A program made the translations under genes and the position numbers. From NCBI GenBank assembly GCA_030038655.1, contig JASHSP010000042.1, forward strand, positions 1 through 53,409: a DNA stretch of 53,409 nt, in the 5' to 3' direction. Shown one piece after another: positions 16,860 to 26,236 of this stretch. Origin of the DNA: Thermoplasmata archaeon. Lineage in GTDB: Archaea; Thermoplasmatota; Thermoplasmata; Lutacidiplasmatales; UBA184. Numbering within the stretch: position 1 is the stretch's first letter; the number at the start of each line of letters is the position of its first letter. Under the pieces are notes generated by a model, which saw nothing but the letters and a program-made list of their open reading frames with translations, was not told the DNA's origin and made no database searches.

Positions 16860-18089
16860 GTGTCGCGGCTCGTCTTGGCAGGATTGGTGTTGGGCAGTGT
16901 GATTCTGGTGATGACCGGAGGGGTCTACTCGCCGGCGACGTCGATGAGCTCCGGCCATGCGGCCGGTACTGCGGCCCAAGGCGGCTCGCTTTCCAGCAGC
17001 AACGGCGTCGGAGCTACGAGCGTACGGACGTTCGTTCCCACCGGAGGTTCGACATCGGGCCCCGGAAACTACTCCGTGACCTTCAACCTCACGCAGCCGG
17101 AGCAACCGGCGGCTCCGCTTGTTAGTCCCTCCGGGGCGCACGCTTCCTCGCTCGTGAAGACTCAGATATGCATCGGGTGCGGCAGCCAAACCGTCTGCAA
17201 CATCTACACGTATTTCGACGGGGGCGAGTACATGATCTGCTGTACCACGACCTGGAATTACTGGGGCTTGTCGTACAGCGTGTCGTGCGAGACGTTTGAT
17301 GGCATCATCGGCTACACCGGTTCGGGCAGCCCCATCTACTCGGTTGCCAACATCAGCGTCACGACCAACAATACGTCGGTCACGTTCCACGTCCCCAACG
17401 GGACCTACTGGTACATGATCCACGGACCGCCCGGTCAACTCGTTTCCGGCATAGCTCCCAGCGGGAACATCACCGTGAGCGGGGCGAACGTCACCAAATC
17501 CTACGACCTGGTCAGCGGCAAAACGGTCGATCTTCTGTACGTAGAGAAGGGCTTGATCGCCGGAACCACCTGGTGCGTGAACTTCTTCGGACTCTGCTCC
17601 ACGACCACGAAGATTGCGAGCGAAAATCTGTCCCTCACACCGGGAACGTATCCGTTCTGGGTCGGGGCGGTGGCAGGGTACACCGCGAGCACGCAGGTGA
17701 ACGGGCAGAAGTACGGCTCCTTCGGATGGGTGACCCTCAATGCCCGCAAGACCACGATCTCGGTGCAGTTCACGCCGCCTCTCTATGCGGTGACCTTCAA
17801 CGAGACCGGGCTCGCGACCGGCATCACCTGGCATCTCAGGGCCACGTGCGCCGATAGCCGGGAGAACACCAGCGGCTGCGGTGGCATGGCCGCCAAAGGA
17901 AGTGACGAGGCCTCCTCCACGGGGGGGACCATCACGTTGATGCTGCGGAACGGGACCTATACCTGGAAGATCACTCCGATCAAGGGCTACGAGCTCGAGT
18001 TCGGCGGAGTGGTCGACCCCACGTGGTCCGGGTCCATCACGGTCGCGGCTCGGGGGGCCAACAGCCTCAACGTGTTCTTTCAGCGTTGA
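16860..18089 (+). CDS. Exported cell-surface protein with ETGL-type repeat
   Basis: A 409-residue protein with an N-terminal signal/anchor helix (VLAGLVLGSVILVMTGGVY) followed by Ser/Gly/Thr-rich sequence and many Asn-x-Ser/Thr sites, as expected for an archaeal surface glycoprotein. A Cys-rich segment (CIGCGSQTVC...MICCTTTW) may hold disulfides. The C-terminal part has a repeat of the type AVTFNETGLATGITWHLRA...NGTYTWKITPIKGYE, shared with the protein at 21502-22986; a divergent copy (VEKGLIAGTTWCVNF) precedes it. There is no C-terminal membrane anchor. The GTG at 16860 sits directly before the signal helix. Confidence 0.75.
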   Translation: MSRLVLAGLVLGSVILVMTGGVYSPATSMSSGHAAGTAAQGGSLSSSNGVGATSVRTFVPTGGSTSGPGNYSVTFNLTQPEQPAAPLVSPSGAHASSLVKTQICIGCGSQTVCNIYTYFDGGEYMICCTTTWNYWGLSYSVSCETFDGIIGYTGSGSPIYSVANISVTTNNTSVTFHVPNGTYWYMIHGPPGQLVSGIAPSGNITVSGANVTKSYDLVSGKTVDLLYVEKGLIAGTTWCVNFFGLCSTTTKIASENLSLTPGTYPFWVGAVAGYTASTQVNGQKYGSFGWVTLNARKTTISVQFTPPLYAVTFNETGLATGITWHLRATCADSRENTSGCGGMAAKGSDEASSTGGTITLMLRNGTYTWKITPIKGYELEFGGVVDPTWSGSITVAARGANSLNVFFQR

Positions 18090-18230
18090 ATGATGCCGAA
18101 GTCCAGGCCGGGGGCTCCCGCATCGATCGAACCCCTCGTCCGTTGCGACCGAGCCCCGGTGCGGGGGACCGGCGAATCCACATCCTGTTCGGGTCCGTGA
18201 TCACGGCCCCGCGCTGGGAAGCGGCGGCGG

Positions 18231-18878
18231 TCACGCTCGCGACTTCCTCCGACGTCCCACCCCGTGACCTGCGGGTCGTTGCCCGGGGGGCGTCATCCCG
18301 CCCGGCGGGATCCTGCGACGAACGACCCACCGGTGCATCGCGATCCTTCGATCCCTCTCGAACCCGGCCTTCTCGAACATCCCCAAGGTCCCGCTGCAGA
18401 GAAACGACCGAGAGACCTTGCGGCCGGCGGTGTCCTCCGGATACGCTTCGACCGTTCCGCCTCCGAGCCGGGCGATCTCCCGAAGCGCCTCGCGAAGGGC
18501 GACGTTGGCGATCCCCTCTCCTCGGCGGTCTCGATCGATGAAGAAACAGGTGATGCGCCAATCGGGCAGTTCCCGCAACCCCTCTTCGTACGCCTTCCGA
18601 CTCCGAATGTTCGGAAGTTCCGCAGTTGGCCCGAACTGACACCACCCTACGGCGTTCGAGCCATCGAACACGAGCGCCGCGTGGGCACGCCCGTCCCGGA
18701 CTCGTGCTTCCTTCATGGCCCGGTAATCGGCCGCCGTGCGCTTCCCGTCTCCGGGGCCGAGATGAAACGAGATGCACCAACACCCCCCGAAGATTCCGTT
18801 GTGCTTCTCCACGAGTCGAGCGAACGCCGGCCAGGTGCCCGGCGAGAGCGGCCTCGAAGTGAGCGACGGGGGAGGCAC
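18231..18878 (-). CDS. GNAT-family N-acetyltransferase
   Basis: A protein of about 215 residues with GNAT features: a substrate-side segment GGCWCISFH, beta strand 4 (WRITCFFIDRDRRGEGIANVALREAL), where R-x-x-G-x-G/A is the acetyl-CoA pyrophosphate loop, and the C-terminal SFLCSGTLGMFEKAGFERDRRIAMHRWVV typical of this subfamily. The track start at 18956 would add an Arg-rich N-terminus not seen in the family; the GTG at 18878 is preferred but not proven. The substrate is unknown. It lies head to tail behind the hydrolase gene on the same strand, with about 90 bases between. Confidence 0.75.
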   Translation of the reverse strand: MPPPSLTSRPLSPGTWPAFARLVEKHNGIFGGCWCISFHLGPGDGKRTAADYRAMKEARVRDGRAHAALVFDGSNAVGWCQFGPTAELPNIRSRKAYEEGLRELPDWRITCFFIDRDRRGEGIANVALREALREIARLGGGTVEAYPEDTAGRKVSRSFLCSGTLGMFEKAGFERDRRIAMHRWVVRRRIPPGGMTPPGQRPAGHGVGRRRKSRA

Positions 18879-18967
18879 CCGACTATCGTCCGGCCGTCGC
18901 ACCGGATCTTCCCTCGATACGGTGCGACGGAGACTTGCCCCACCCGGCATAGGCAATCTCCCGCCGC

Positions 18968-19810
18968 CTACTTGCCGCCGCCCGAACGGGCCCTGACCAT
19001 TGCCCGGAGGGCGGCGTCGAACGCATCGGGTGCGGAGAGGTTCAAGAGATGGTCGGCACCGGGAACGAGCTGGACGTGCGAGCCCGCGATCCCTCGAGCT
19101 AGAAAGTTGGCTAGGTGGGGCATTACGGGGTTGTCGCGGTCTCCCACCAAAATCCGGGTTGGGATGCGGACCTCGTTCAGCCGACCGGCGGCGGGCTTAC
19201 CCTCCCTTTTTTCGAACTGACCGGAACGCTCCCCGAAGACCTCCGCCGCATTGTCCCGGACCATGGTACGGAAGAGGTCCAGGGCGCTGCCCGTCAGGGA
19301 AGAGGCCCACAACTGCCGAAGGTGTTCGGTGGCTTCATCGAGCTTACCCACGGACCATGCATCGGCCGCCGCCTTGGAGAGCGTTTCGTCGCGCTCGAAA
19401 GCGGACTTCCCGCCGGGGACGTGGTCGTAATCCATCCCGGAGTACGCCGGGGCGATGAGCAACAGCGCTCCTACCTTGTCGGGATGGGAAAGTGTCAGGT
19501 CGAGGGATATCTTGCCCCCCATGCTGGGACCCACGATCAGCGGTCTCGTCAGTCCGAGGTGATCGATGAGGGCTACGAGGTCACCCACGGGAGAGTACTC
19601 CGACTTCGCGGGGGAGGAGCTACCGTACCCCCGTAGATCGTAGCGCACGACCCGGTGGTCGCGCGCAAGAATCGGGAACTCGCGATTCCACATGCGTCGG
19701 TCGGCAATTCCCTCGTGGAGGAGCACGATGGGCTGACCCCTGCCTCCCACGTCATACGCAATCTCCCCACCGGCAACTTCCAGGGTGTTCTTCGCGGTTG
19801 GATCGTTCAT
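18968..19810 (-). CDS. Alpha/beta-fold hydrolase
   Basis: A 280-residue serine hydrolase. The oxyanion region is VLLHEGIADRRMW, the nucleophile elbow VGPSMGG places Ser96, VGDRDNP holds the acidic residue, and GADHLLNL the His. The domain order (fold, cap at about 120-190, fold) resembles 3-oxoadipate enol-lactonase and related esterases. The ATG at 19810 (MNDPTAKNTLEV) has a TATA-like CGATTATG (about 19836-19843) centred 29 bases upstream, so the six extra residues of the track are dropped. It probably forms a small transcription unit with the following GNAT gene. Confidence 0.9.
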   Translation of the reverse strand: MNDPTAKNTLEVAGGEIAYDVGGRGQPIVLLHEGIADRRMWNREFPILARDHRVVRYDLRGYGSSSPAKSEYSPVGDLVALIDHLGLTRPLIVGPSMGGKISLDLTLSHPDKVGALLLIAPAYSGMDYDHVPGGKSAFERDETLSKAAADAWSVGKLDEATEHLRQLWASSLTGSALDLFRTMVRDNAAEVFGERSGQFEKREGKPAAGRLNEVRIPTRILVGDRDNPVMPHLANFLARGIAGSHVQLVPGADHLLNLSAPDAFDAALRAMVRARSGGGK

Positions 19811-20363
19811 CCAACGCCGGGACGGCACTCTCCCTCATAATCGAAGAGGAGGGATGCTGGAACGGCCCGGGGCCGCCCTGTTCGGATCCTGAAAGCGTAT
19901 GGTTGGCCCATCCTCCGCCAGCGCCCGGCCGTTCGCCACAACGGCGCAGATCGCCATCCCCGGTCGGCCGCGGCACGGCGGCCGCCGAACTCACCCAGCG
20001 ATGAGTCGGAACGAGACCCACGGTTGCCGGTGAAGGCAGGCTCGGCAGGTTTCTCCGTGCGTGGGTTCCTGCGATACTGCAGTGCCACCTCACGGCTGCG
20101 CCGGTGAGGGCACCAAAAGTCCGAAACGAGTTTGTACGGAGCCATCGCGCCGCCGTCCGTGCTTCACTCAACTGAGCCGGCGACCCGAATCACGAAGGAA
20201 GGATCGACCCGTGCCTCGACCGGGCCAACGGCGAACCGCGGCCGACCGTCCTAAGCTCGTGAGAGTTTCCCTGCCGGGTCCAGTGGAGCGACCGGCGTCG
20301 GTAACGAGTGCCCGTGCCGAAGCGGGCGGGTAGCTAGATTAGTCATCGCGGACTCGGTAGCCC
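19811..20363. other. Intergenic region with an imperfect hairpin
   Basis: About 550 bases between divergent genes. The promoters of the hydrolase (about 19840) and cupin (about 20338) genes are at the two ends. An imperfect stem (GTGCCACCTCAC with GTGAGGGCAC, 20082-20113) lies in the middle. The track frames here lack family features. Confidence 0.45.
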
Positions 20364-20777
20364 ATGCCCGAACCGGAAGTAGTCTTCGCTCCGATGGTCG
20401 ATCGATCCGTCGGCAGTCCCAGCAGCACCTTCGTCGTTCAGGAGTGTCTCGCGAGGGCCCGCCCCGGCGGGGCGGATCACGGCGAGGTCCCGCTGCACCG
20501 GCATCGGCTTGAGGACGAAGCCTGGTACGTCCTCCAGGGAACGCTCCGCTTCGAGTACGGAACTCGAACGCTGACGGCAACCGCGGGAGCCGGGGTCTTC
20601 CTTCCACGAGGGACCCCCCACACATTCTGGAACCCGGGACCGGACCCTGCCCGCTACCTTCTGATCACGGGGCCCAAGACCGCGGGTCTCCTGGAGGCGC
20701 TTCACGGCCCGAACCGTCCATCCCCGGCCGGTTTGAAAGCGCTCTACGATACCTTCGAGATCGATCTCTTGGAGTAA
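20364..20777 (+). CDS. Single-domain cupin protein
   Basis: A 137-residue protein with both cupin motifs: VPLHRHRLEDEAWYVLQGTLRFEYG (His, His, Glu metal ligands) and FLPRGTPHTFWNPG (fourth His). Such proteins bind a metal and may be small dioxygenases or binding proteins; the ligand is unknown. The ATG at 20364 has a TATA-like CTAGATTAGT (20334-20343) centred 26 bases upstream. It converges with the SRPBCC gene that follows. Confidence 0.85.
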   Translation: MPEPEVVFAPMVDRSVGSPSSTFVVQECLARARPGGADHGEVPLHRHRLEDEAWYVLQGTLRFEYGTRTLTATAGAGVFLPRGTPHTFWNPGPDPARYLLITGPKTAGLLEALHGPNRPSPAGLKALYDTFEIDLLE

Positions 20778-20835
20778 CGGGGGGGCCGGCGGGCGTTCCG
20801 CGCCCAACGCCCCCGCGTGCCCTCCCGATCCTGGG

Positions 20836-21318
20836 TCAACCCGAACCGGATCCGATCGCGGCGGAGAACCGGTCCCAGAGTCGAGAGTCTTCCCGTCTTA
20901 GCTCGCGGGCTCGACGCTTGAGCGACGCCGCTGTCGCGGCCCGAGCGACCCGCTCGACCTGCGATCCGGTGAAGTGCAGCGTGCAGGCGGCGGGTCCCGA
21001 CGGCGTCAGCCGGTAGAGAAACTGCGAATACCGCGCGGGCCCGCTCACGTGCGTGGATGTCCACGCCCACCGGTCCGGATAAAGATGTACCAACTTTGCC
21101 TTGACCGACCGGGTCCCTCGCCGTGCGCTGAAGGGGTCGGCGTCGAACGTGTCCGTGAGCAGAACGAGGTCCTTCGCCAGGTGCTCCACCTTGCGCGTCG
21201 CCGTGATGCCCGCGAGCTTCAGGTCGTTAGGCCGGAAATCGGTCGCCCACCGAAAAGCCCGGTCTCGGGAGACGGGCAGTCGGGTTGAGAACCGGTAGGT
21301 CGACCTCTGAAGCGGCAT
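20836..21318 (-). CDS. SRPBCC (START-like) family protein
   Basis: A 160-residue protein with the helix-grip pattern: a first strand RSTYRFSTRLPVSRDRAFRWATDF, central strands (VEHLAKDLVLLTDTF, KAKLVHLYPDRWAWTSTHVSG) and a long C-terminal helix (AATAASLKRRARELRREDSRLWDRF). The ATG at 21318 (MPLQRSTYRF) is preferred over the track start at 21417 because a TATA-like AACTTATC lies about 31 bases upstream and the extra residues are basic and low-complexity. The ligand is unknown. Confidence 0.65.
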   Translation of the reverse strand: MPLQRSTYRFSTRLPVSRDRAFRWATDFRPNDLKLAGITATRKVEHLAKDLVLLTDTFDADPFSARRGTRSVKAKLVHLYPDRWAWTSTHVSGPARYSQFLYRLTPSGPAACTLHFTGSQVERVARAATAASLKRRARELRREDSRLWDRFSAAIGSGSG

Positions 21319-21501
21319 CCAGCTGCTCCGAGTGCCCCTCTTGAGGATAAGTTCGCGGGACCGGGAGTTGGACACTCTTCCAGCTCGGACGAAAGAACTG
21401 GATGAGTCGCCAGCCACTACCGGCGCGAGCCCCGAGGACAGGGCCGGGCCGGACAGAGGGAAGGGGTTGGGAGGGGGCCGGAAGGGAGGTACCGACCTTG
21501 A

Positions 21502-22986
21502 CTAAGCCCTGGGCGAGAACCCGACCGTGATCACGGGGGGCGACGCTCCGGAAACGGTGATCGGACCGGCCGGGAATCCCGAGCTCACGTAGTAGCCGTG
21601 CACGCCGTAGATCGTGTAGCAGTACGAGCCGTTCGGGAGCGCAACCGACACCGAGCTCGTGTTGGTCCTCAGGATGTCGCGGACGGGCCAGAGCGAGGAT
21701 CCCGTGTACTGGGTCTTGACGAGGATCGTCCAGTTGGTTCCGTTCGGAAGTCCCGTCTCGTTGAAGGTCACCGTGTACGTCGGCTTCGCGGTGAAGTCGA
21801 CGACCTGAACGCCCGGTGCGGAACCGCTTATAGTGAACTCTCCCGATCCGCCGGAGACCAAGGTGTACTGGATCGGTCCGTGGACCGTGAACCGGTACGT
21901 TCCGTTCTGAAGCAGGAAGTAGATCGTCGAGCCCGTCGTCGACTGTTCGGCCGTTCGGCTGTGGCCGAACGTGTGGGTTGCGGTGACCGTCACGGCCCAG
22001 TGGGTGCCGCTGGCGAGACCGACCTCCTGGAAAGCGACCGCGTAGAACGCTCCCAGCGCGACCGCGGCGTAGGTGACGGCGACCGATTGGGCGACGCCCG
22101 CCACCACGAGAGTGCCCGTGACGGAACTGACCACGTTGAAGCCCAGCACCTCACCGATCGCGTAAACGAACGACCCGTTCGGGAGCGAGAACGTGATGTT
22201 GGCTGTCGTCGACGATTCCGTTTCGGTGATCGGTATCGCGCCCGACTCGTGCACCCGAACGCTCCAGTTCGTCCCGGTCGCCAGTCCGGATTCCGAGAAG
22301 GTCACGGAGTAGGTCGGAGGCGTCGTAAACGGAATCACGATGGTCGGTGGCGTGCCGCCCGCGACCTGGAACTTCCCCTTCGACGAGTGGCCCACGAAGT
22401 ACGACCCGGGAACCGGGCTCACGACGTAGTGATACGTGCCGTTCGGGAGCATGAAATCCATCGACGTTTCAACGGTCGTCTCGGTCTGGGTCTCCACGTT
22501 CTTCAGCTGGCCCGTTCCGTTCCCGGTCAGGCTCACCGTCCACGCCGTGGCGTTCGGTAGCCCGGTCTCGGAGAACACGACATCGTACGAGATGACCGGA
22601 AGGAACGACATCGAGATCGGCCCCGCATCGCTCCCCGCGATGGTGAACATCCCGTGCGCGGTACCGTTGACGTAGTAGCCCGTTACCTTTCGGACCTGGT
22701 ACTTGTACGTCCCGTTCGATACCGAGATGGTGATGGAGGAGGTGTTGGATTTCGCCGTGGTCGTGACGCCCTGGCAGCCGCAACCGAGGAACGCGATATG
22801 GACGCTCCAGTTGGTCCCCGACGGCAGACCGGTCTCGGTGAAGGTCACGGTGTAGGGCCGAGCGAAGCTCGGCGCCACGGTTCCCGCGCTGCGGTCTCCG
22901 CTCGCCGGGGAGACGGCAAGCGAAAACACGACCGCGACCAGGACAACGGCTAGCGCTATCGCTGAGAGCTTGGCGAAAGCTCGCAT
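21502..22986 (-). CDS. Exported surface protein with five ETGL-type repeats
   Basis: A protein of about 494 residues with a signal helix (LSAIALAVVLVAVVFSLAV) followed by five tandem copies of an ~85-95-residue beta domain: Y-x-V-x-F-x-ETGLPxGTxWxV, then a central NGTYxYxV, then GYxV and G-x-F-x-I-x-G. Copies begin at YTVTFTETGLPSG, YDVVFSETGLPNA, YSVTFSESGLATG, YAVAFQEVGLASG and YTVTFNETGLPNG. Asn-glycosylation sites are abundant. There is no C-terminal membrane anchor. The ATG at 22986 has a TATA-like GTGTAAGTA (23008-23016) centred 26 bases upstream, which rules out the track GTG at 23004. Confidence 0.8.
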   Translation of the reverse strand: MRAFAKLSAIALAVVLVAVVFSLAVSPASGDRSAGTVAPSFARPYTVTFTETGLPSGTNWSVHIAFLGCGCQGVTTTAKSNTSSITISVSNGTYKYQVRKVTGYYVNGTAHGMFTIAGSDAGPISMSFLPVISYDVVFSETGLPNATAWTVSLTGNGTGQLKNVETQTETTVETSMDFMLPNGTYHYVVSPVPGSYFVGHSSKGKFQVAGGTPPTIVIPFTTPPTYSVTFSESGLATGTNWSVRVHESGAIPITETESSTTANITFSLPNGSFVYAIGEVLGFNVVSSVTGTLVVAGVAQSVAVTYAAVALGAFYAVAFQEVGLASGTHWAVTVTATHTFGHSRTAEQSTTGSTIYFLLQNGTYRFTVHGPIQYTLVSGGSGEFTISGSAPGVQVVDFTAKPTYTVTFNETGLPNGTNWTILVKTQYTGSSLWPVRDILRTNTSSVSVALPNGSYCYTIYGVHGYYVSSGFPAGPITVSGASPPVITVGFSPRA

Positions 22987-23007
22987 GGCGTTCCGAACGG
23001 CCACCCC

Positions 23008-23016
23008 TACTTACAC
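23008..23016 (-). promoter_or_regulatory. TATA-like element of the five-repeat surface protein
   Basis: The minus strand reads GTGTAAGTAG, centred about 26 bases before the ATG at 22986. It places the transcription start next to that ATG. Confidence 0.55.
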
Positions 23017-23191
23017 CTTCGTGGGGGCGAGCCGTGCGATGAGCCTCCGTCCCGAATTCTGTCGAAGTCGAAGCGCGGCGGCACGCCCCCAGTTCCTCCG
23101 CCTCCATCGCGCGGGCCGGCGGAAGGGGGGAAGGGCCGGGAACAGCTCCGTGCCGCAATACCTATCCCAAATCCACTCTGGTGGGAGCACC

Positions 23192-24817
23192 ATGGACACG
23201 GGGCACGACGATCGGCTGTCGCCGCTGGAGAAAGAGATCGTCACGCACCTGTTCGTGATCAACCCAACGAGGGCCGTCGACCTCGGGCTGCACGAATACG
23301 ACGGCCGCCTGCCCGACCTATCCCGGGAGAGCTCCGACCGCTGGGTCGCCACGGCCAAGGAGCTCCGGGAGCAACTCGACAGGATCCCCGAAACCGAGCT
23401 CCCGACGCCGCGCCGATACGACCGCCGTCTGCTGCGGCTCCTCCTCGAAACGACCCTCTTCAACATCGAAGAGGTCCGCGCGCCCCTCCGGAACCCGATG
23501 GGCTATCTCCGACAGATCGACCTCACGAACTATGTCATCCGAGATTACGCGCCAGTCGACGACCGCGCCGAGGCGGTCGGTCGGTTGATGGACGCCTTTC
23601 CCGCGGTTCTGGAGGCCGGAAGGCAACGCCTGGAGCCGGTCCTTCCCCGGCCGTTCGTAACGCTCTCCATCCGCATCGCGGAGGGTCTGCCCTCGCACTT
23701 CGAGGAGGGGGAGGCGTTCGCCTCCGGCGCTTCCGCCTCGGTCCGCGACGGGGTCCGTGCTGCCGCCAAGCGGGCCGCCGCGGCCGCACGCTCGTTCGGC
23801 GCATGGCTCCGGACGGAGAGACTGACTCAAGCGAACGATGACTTTGCGCTCGGGACCGAACGGTTCCAACGTCTCCTGCGGGTCCGGGAAGGGCTCGCGT
23901 TGACGGTCTCGGACCTGTGGGCCCGCGGACGCGAGGACCTGAAGCGAAACCAGGAACGTCTCCACGAGATCGCGCGGAGAGAAGGCGCCACGGTGGAGTC
24001 GCTCATTCGACGACTCCACGACAGCCACCCCACGCCGGCGGAACTCGTTCCGCTTGTACGACGGCTCACCGACGAGGCCCGCGAGTTCGTCCGTCAAAAA
24101 GACTTCGTGACCGTTCCCGAACCGCAGAACTGTCTCGTACGCGAGACCCCGCCGTTCGCCCGGGACCTCTGGACGGCGGCGTGCAGCTCCCCCGGCCCCT
24201 TCGAGAAGACGGTAGACGGCGTCTACTGGGTCACCGGCGTCGATCCGTCCTGGGCCCCGGAGCAGGCCGAAGGCTGGCTGCGGACCCTCAACCACGCGAA
24301 ACTGAAGAACATCACGATCCACGAGGTGTGGCCGGGGCACTACCTTCAGCGGCTGCACTCGCGCGCCTCGGCCCAGTCGCTCACACGACAGGTGTGGTCG
24401 TCGCCCTCGTTTTCGGAGGGATGGGCCCACTACTGCGAACAGGCGGCGCTGGAGGCGGGCTACGACGGGGGGTCCGTTTCGGCCGCGGTCTCCCAGCTGC
24501 ACGACGCCCTGCTGCGCGACTGCCGGCTGCTGGCGTCCATCGGGATGCACACGCGGGGAATGTCCGTGACCGACGCGGCCAACCTCCTTCGGACGGAAGG
24601 GTACCTCGAGGAAGTGACGGCGCAGCGCGAGGCGATCCGCGGCACCTACAACCCCGAGTACTTCTGCTACACCCTGGGAAAACTCGAGATCCTCAACGTC
24701 CGTTCGAAGTACCTGACGAGCAAGTTCCACGGCTCGCTCAAAGCGTTCCACGACGCGCTGCTGGGGTTCGGCGCACCGCCGGTCGGCTATCTCGACTCCC
24801 TGGTCGCGGGCGCGTAA
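23192..24817 (+). CDS. DUF885 family metallopeptidase-like protein
   Basis: A 541-residue, mostly helical protein. It has the DUF885 mark HEVWPGHYLQ (His377-Glu378-x-x-x-x-His383) and, 30-40 residues on, SEGWAHYCEQ with the likely third ligand Glu. DUF885 proteins are related to M2/M3-type zinc peptidases, and the HE-x4-H spacing is family-specific. The helical C-terminal half ends FGAPPVGYLDSL. The track start at 22970 adds 74 Arg-rich residues; the ATG at 23192 (MDTGHDDRLSPLEKEIV) is preceded by GGTGGGAG. No signal peptide is seen, so it is cytosolic. Confidence 0.85.
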   Translation: MDTGHDDRLSPLEKEIVTHLFVINPTRAVDLGLHEYDGRLPDLSRESSDRWVATAKELREQLDRIPETELPTPRRYDRRLLRLLLETTLFNIEEVRAPLRNPMGYLRQIDLTNYVIRDYAPVDDRAEAVGRLMDAFPAVLEAGRQRLEPVLPRPFVTLSIRIAEGLPSHFEEGEAFASGASASVRDGVRAAAKRAAAAARSFGAWLRTERLTQANDDFALGTERFQRLLRVREGLALTVSDLWARGREDLKRNQERLHEIARREGATVESLIRRLHDSHPTPAELVPLVRRLTDEAREFVRQKDFVTVPEPQNCLVRETPPFARDLWTAACSSPGPFEKTVDGVYWVTGVDPSWAPEQAEGWLRTLNHAKLKNITIHEVWPGHYLQRLHSRASAQSLTRQVWSSPSFSEGWAHYCEQAALEAGYDGGSVSAAVSQLHDALLRDCRLLASIGMHTRGMSVTDAANLLRTEGYLEEVTAQREAIRGTYNPEYFCYTLGKLEILNVRSKYLTSKFHGSLKAFHDALLGFGAPPVGYLDSLVAGA

Positions 24818-24962
24818 CGGGAAGACCCCCGAACTCGATTCCGAACGGGGTCGCGCGGAACCGGCCGGTTCGTCGGCGACGCGGCTGGGACGCCAGGTCG
24901 CCGAGCTCGGAGACGGCAACGGGTCGACAACCTCTTCCCCGGAACCGGCTGGGGCGAAGCCG

Positions 24963-25253
24963 ATGGAACTCTCCGGAGCGTCGGTCGTTCTCGTGGGTTC
25001 GATTGCGGCGGCGTGTACCACGGCGGCGTTCGTACCTCAGGTGGTCCGGGTGTGGCGGCTGAAGCGCGCGGACGAGATCTCGTTCGCGACGTTCCTTGTG
25101 TTCTCCGTCGGGACTTTCTTGTGGTTCGTGTACGGAGTGTGGATCGGATCGTATCCCGTGATCCTGGCCAACGGGGTTACGTTCGCCCTCGCCCTCTCCA
25201 TGGTCGGATTGAAGTTGAAGTACGGGCGAGACTCCCGGGATTCGACCCCGTAG
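24963..25253 (+). CDS. SemiSWEET-type small sugar transporter
   Basis: A 96-residue protein with three transmembrane helices. The first carries the PQ-loop motif (AAFVPQVVRVWRLKRADEISF, Pro25-Gln26), the second is LVFSVGTFLWFVYGVWIG and the third PVILANGVTFALALSMVGLKLKY. Length and motif fit SemiSWEET/MtN3 half-transporters, which work as dimers and let sugars pass down a gradient. The ATG at 24963 gives a normal N-terminus. It lies 145 bases after the DUF885 gene on the same strand. Confidence 0.9.
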   Translation: MELSGASVVLVGSIAAACTTAAFVPQVVRVWRLKRADEISFATFLVFSVGTFLWFVYGVWIGSYPVILANGVTFALALSMVGLKLKYGRDSRDSTP

Positions 25254-25388
25254 GTGGGTCCATGAGGGGCCTCAAGCCCCGGTCCTGAGTCGCCGACACA
25301 GCGCAACGTCGTGGGTCGGGAGTCGGTTGCCGGCGACTACCTTCGACGAGGGAGGGACAGGTCCCGGAACCGACCTCGGTCCGCACGC

Positions 25389-25934
25389 TCACAGACGGAG
25401 TGCCGGATGCTTCGGGCCAGAACGACCGGCGCGAGAACGGGGCCCGACGGACGGACCGGGGGCGCTCCCGGGCGCGCCGCGGGTCGCGATCTCGGGGTGT
25501 AGGCCGAGCATTTTGTCCAGGTGCCGGAGGACCCCCGGCCATGCGTCCTCGTGTCGGGACCTCGAGCGCTCGTCCGGGAACCCCGAATGCGTCAACCGCA
25601 GTCCTGCGCCCCGGGAGTACGGCGTGATCGTCACCTCCACGACGGTCTCGCAACCGCCCGTCGCGGCGGTGACCCACGTCAGCTCGATCCGTTCGTCCGG
25701 TACCAGGCGGAGGAACCGGCCATAGTGCGGATGCCTCCGACCCTCGAACTCGGTCTCGAAGAAGAAGACCGAGCCGACCGTCCCTTCCATCCGGACCGAG
25801 CCGGGCACCGCGAACCACAGGTCGAACCGTTCGGTCCACGCCCGGAAGATAGCGTGCGGGTCGGCTGCCATCCTTCGCTCCACAGTAAAGCCCAACGGGC
25901 CGGGGCGGGGTCCGGGGGGTGTACCCTTCGTCAC
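25389..25934 (-). CDS. AHSA1/SRPBCC-type activator-like protein
   Basis: A protein of about 181 residues. The core is an AHSA1-type START-like fold: [89 protein letters not shown] and a C-terminal [14 protein letters not shown] helix. The last ~30 residues are disordered and basic. The GTG at 25934 ([16 protein letters not shown]) is the likely start; the track frame runs on to 26555 in low-complexity sequence. Family members bind small ligands or assist chaperones; the role here is unknown. Confidence 0.8.
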   Translation of the reverse strand: MTKGTPPGPRPGPLGFTVERRMAADPHAIFRAWTERFDLWFAVPGSVRMEGTVGSVFFFETEFEGRRHPHYGRFLRLVPDERIELTWVTAATGGCETVVEVTITPYSRGAGLRLTHSGFPDERSRSRHEDAWPGVLRHLDKMLGLHPEIATRGAPGSAPGPSVGPRSRAGRSGPKHPALRL

Positions 25935-26236
25935 GACGTCAATCCCCGTGAGAAGCCGGGTCGGGAACGACAGCGGGGCGGATGAGAACGCGCCCGAAGG
26001 GTCCCACTGCGACCCACCGACCCGACACGCCGGGTCAACTCGGCGCCCCGCCGCGTGGGGGCTCGACAACCGGCCGGCTCTCCTCCCAACGGCTCGAATC
26101 GCCCCCCGCCTGGTCCTTCCCGGGGGCTGCAATCGTACCCGGAGCCGGGCCTTCGACCATGCTCCACCGGAGGCGGCGGGACGGCCCCATGAACGCCTCT
26201 GTCCCCACGGGCCGGCCAGGTCCGTACCGCCCGGGC
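25935..26236. other. Intergenic region without a recognisable gene
   Basis: About 300 bases separate the AHSA1 gene from the YciI gene, both on the minus strand. The frames crossing it are Arg/Pro/Gly-rich shadows. No repeat or RNA gene is seen. Confidence 0.5.

Noticed and set aside
16743-17834. 363-residue minus-strand ORF
   Set aside because: It is the antisense shadow of the exported protein at 16860-18089, which has a signal helix and family repeats.
19752-20171. 139-residue minus-strand ORF
   Set aside because: It overlaps the hydrolase start and promoter and shows no family features.
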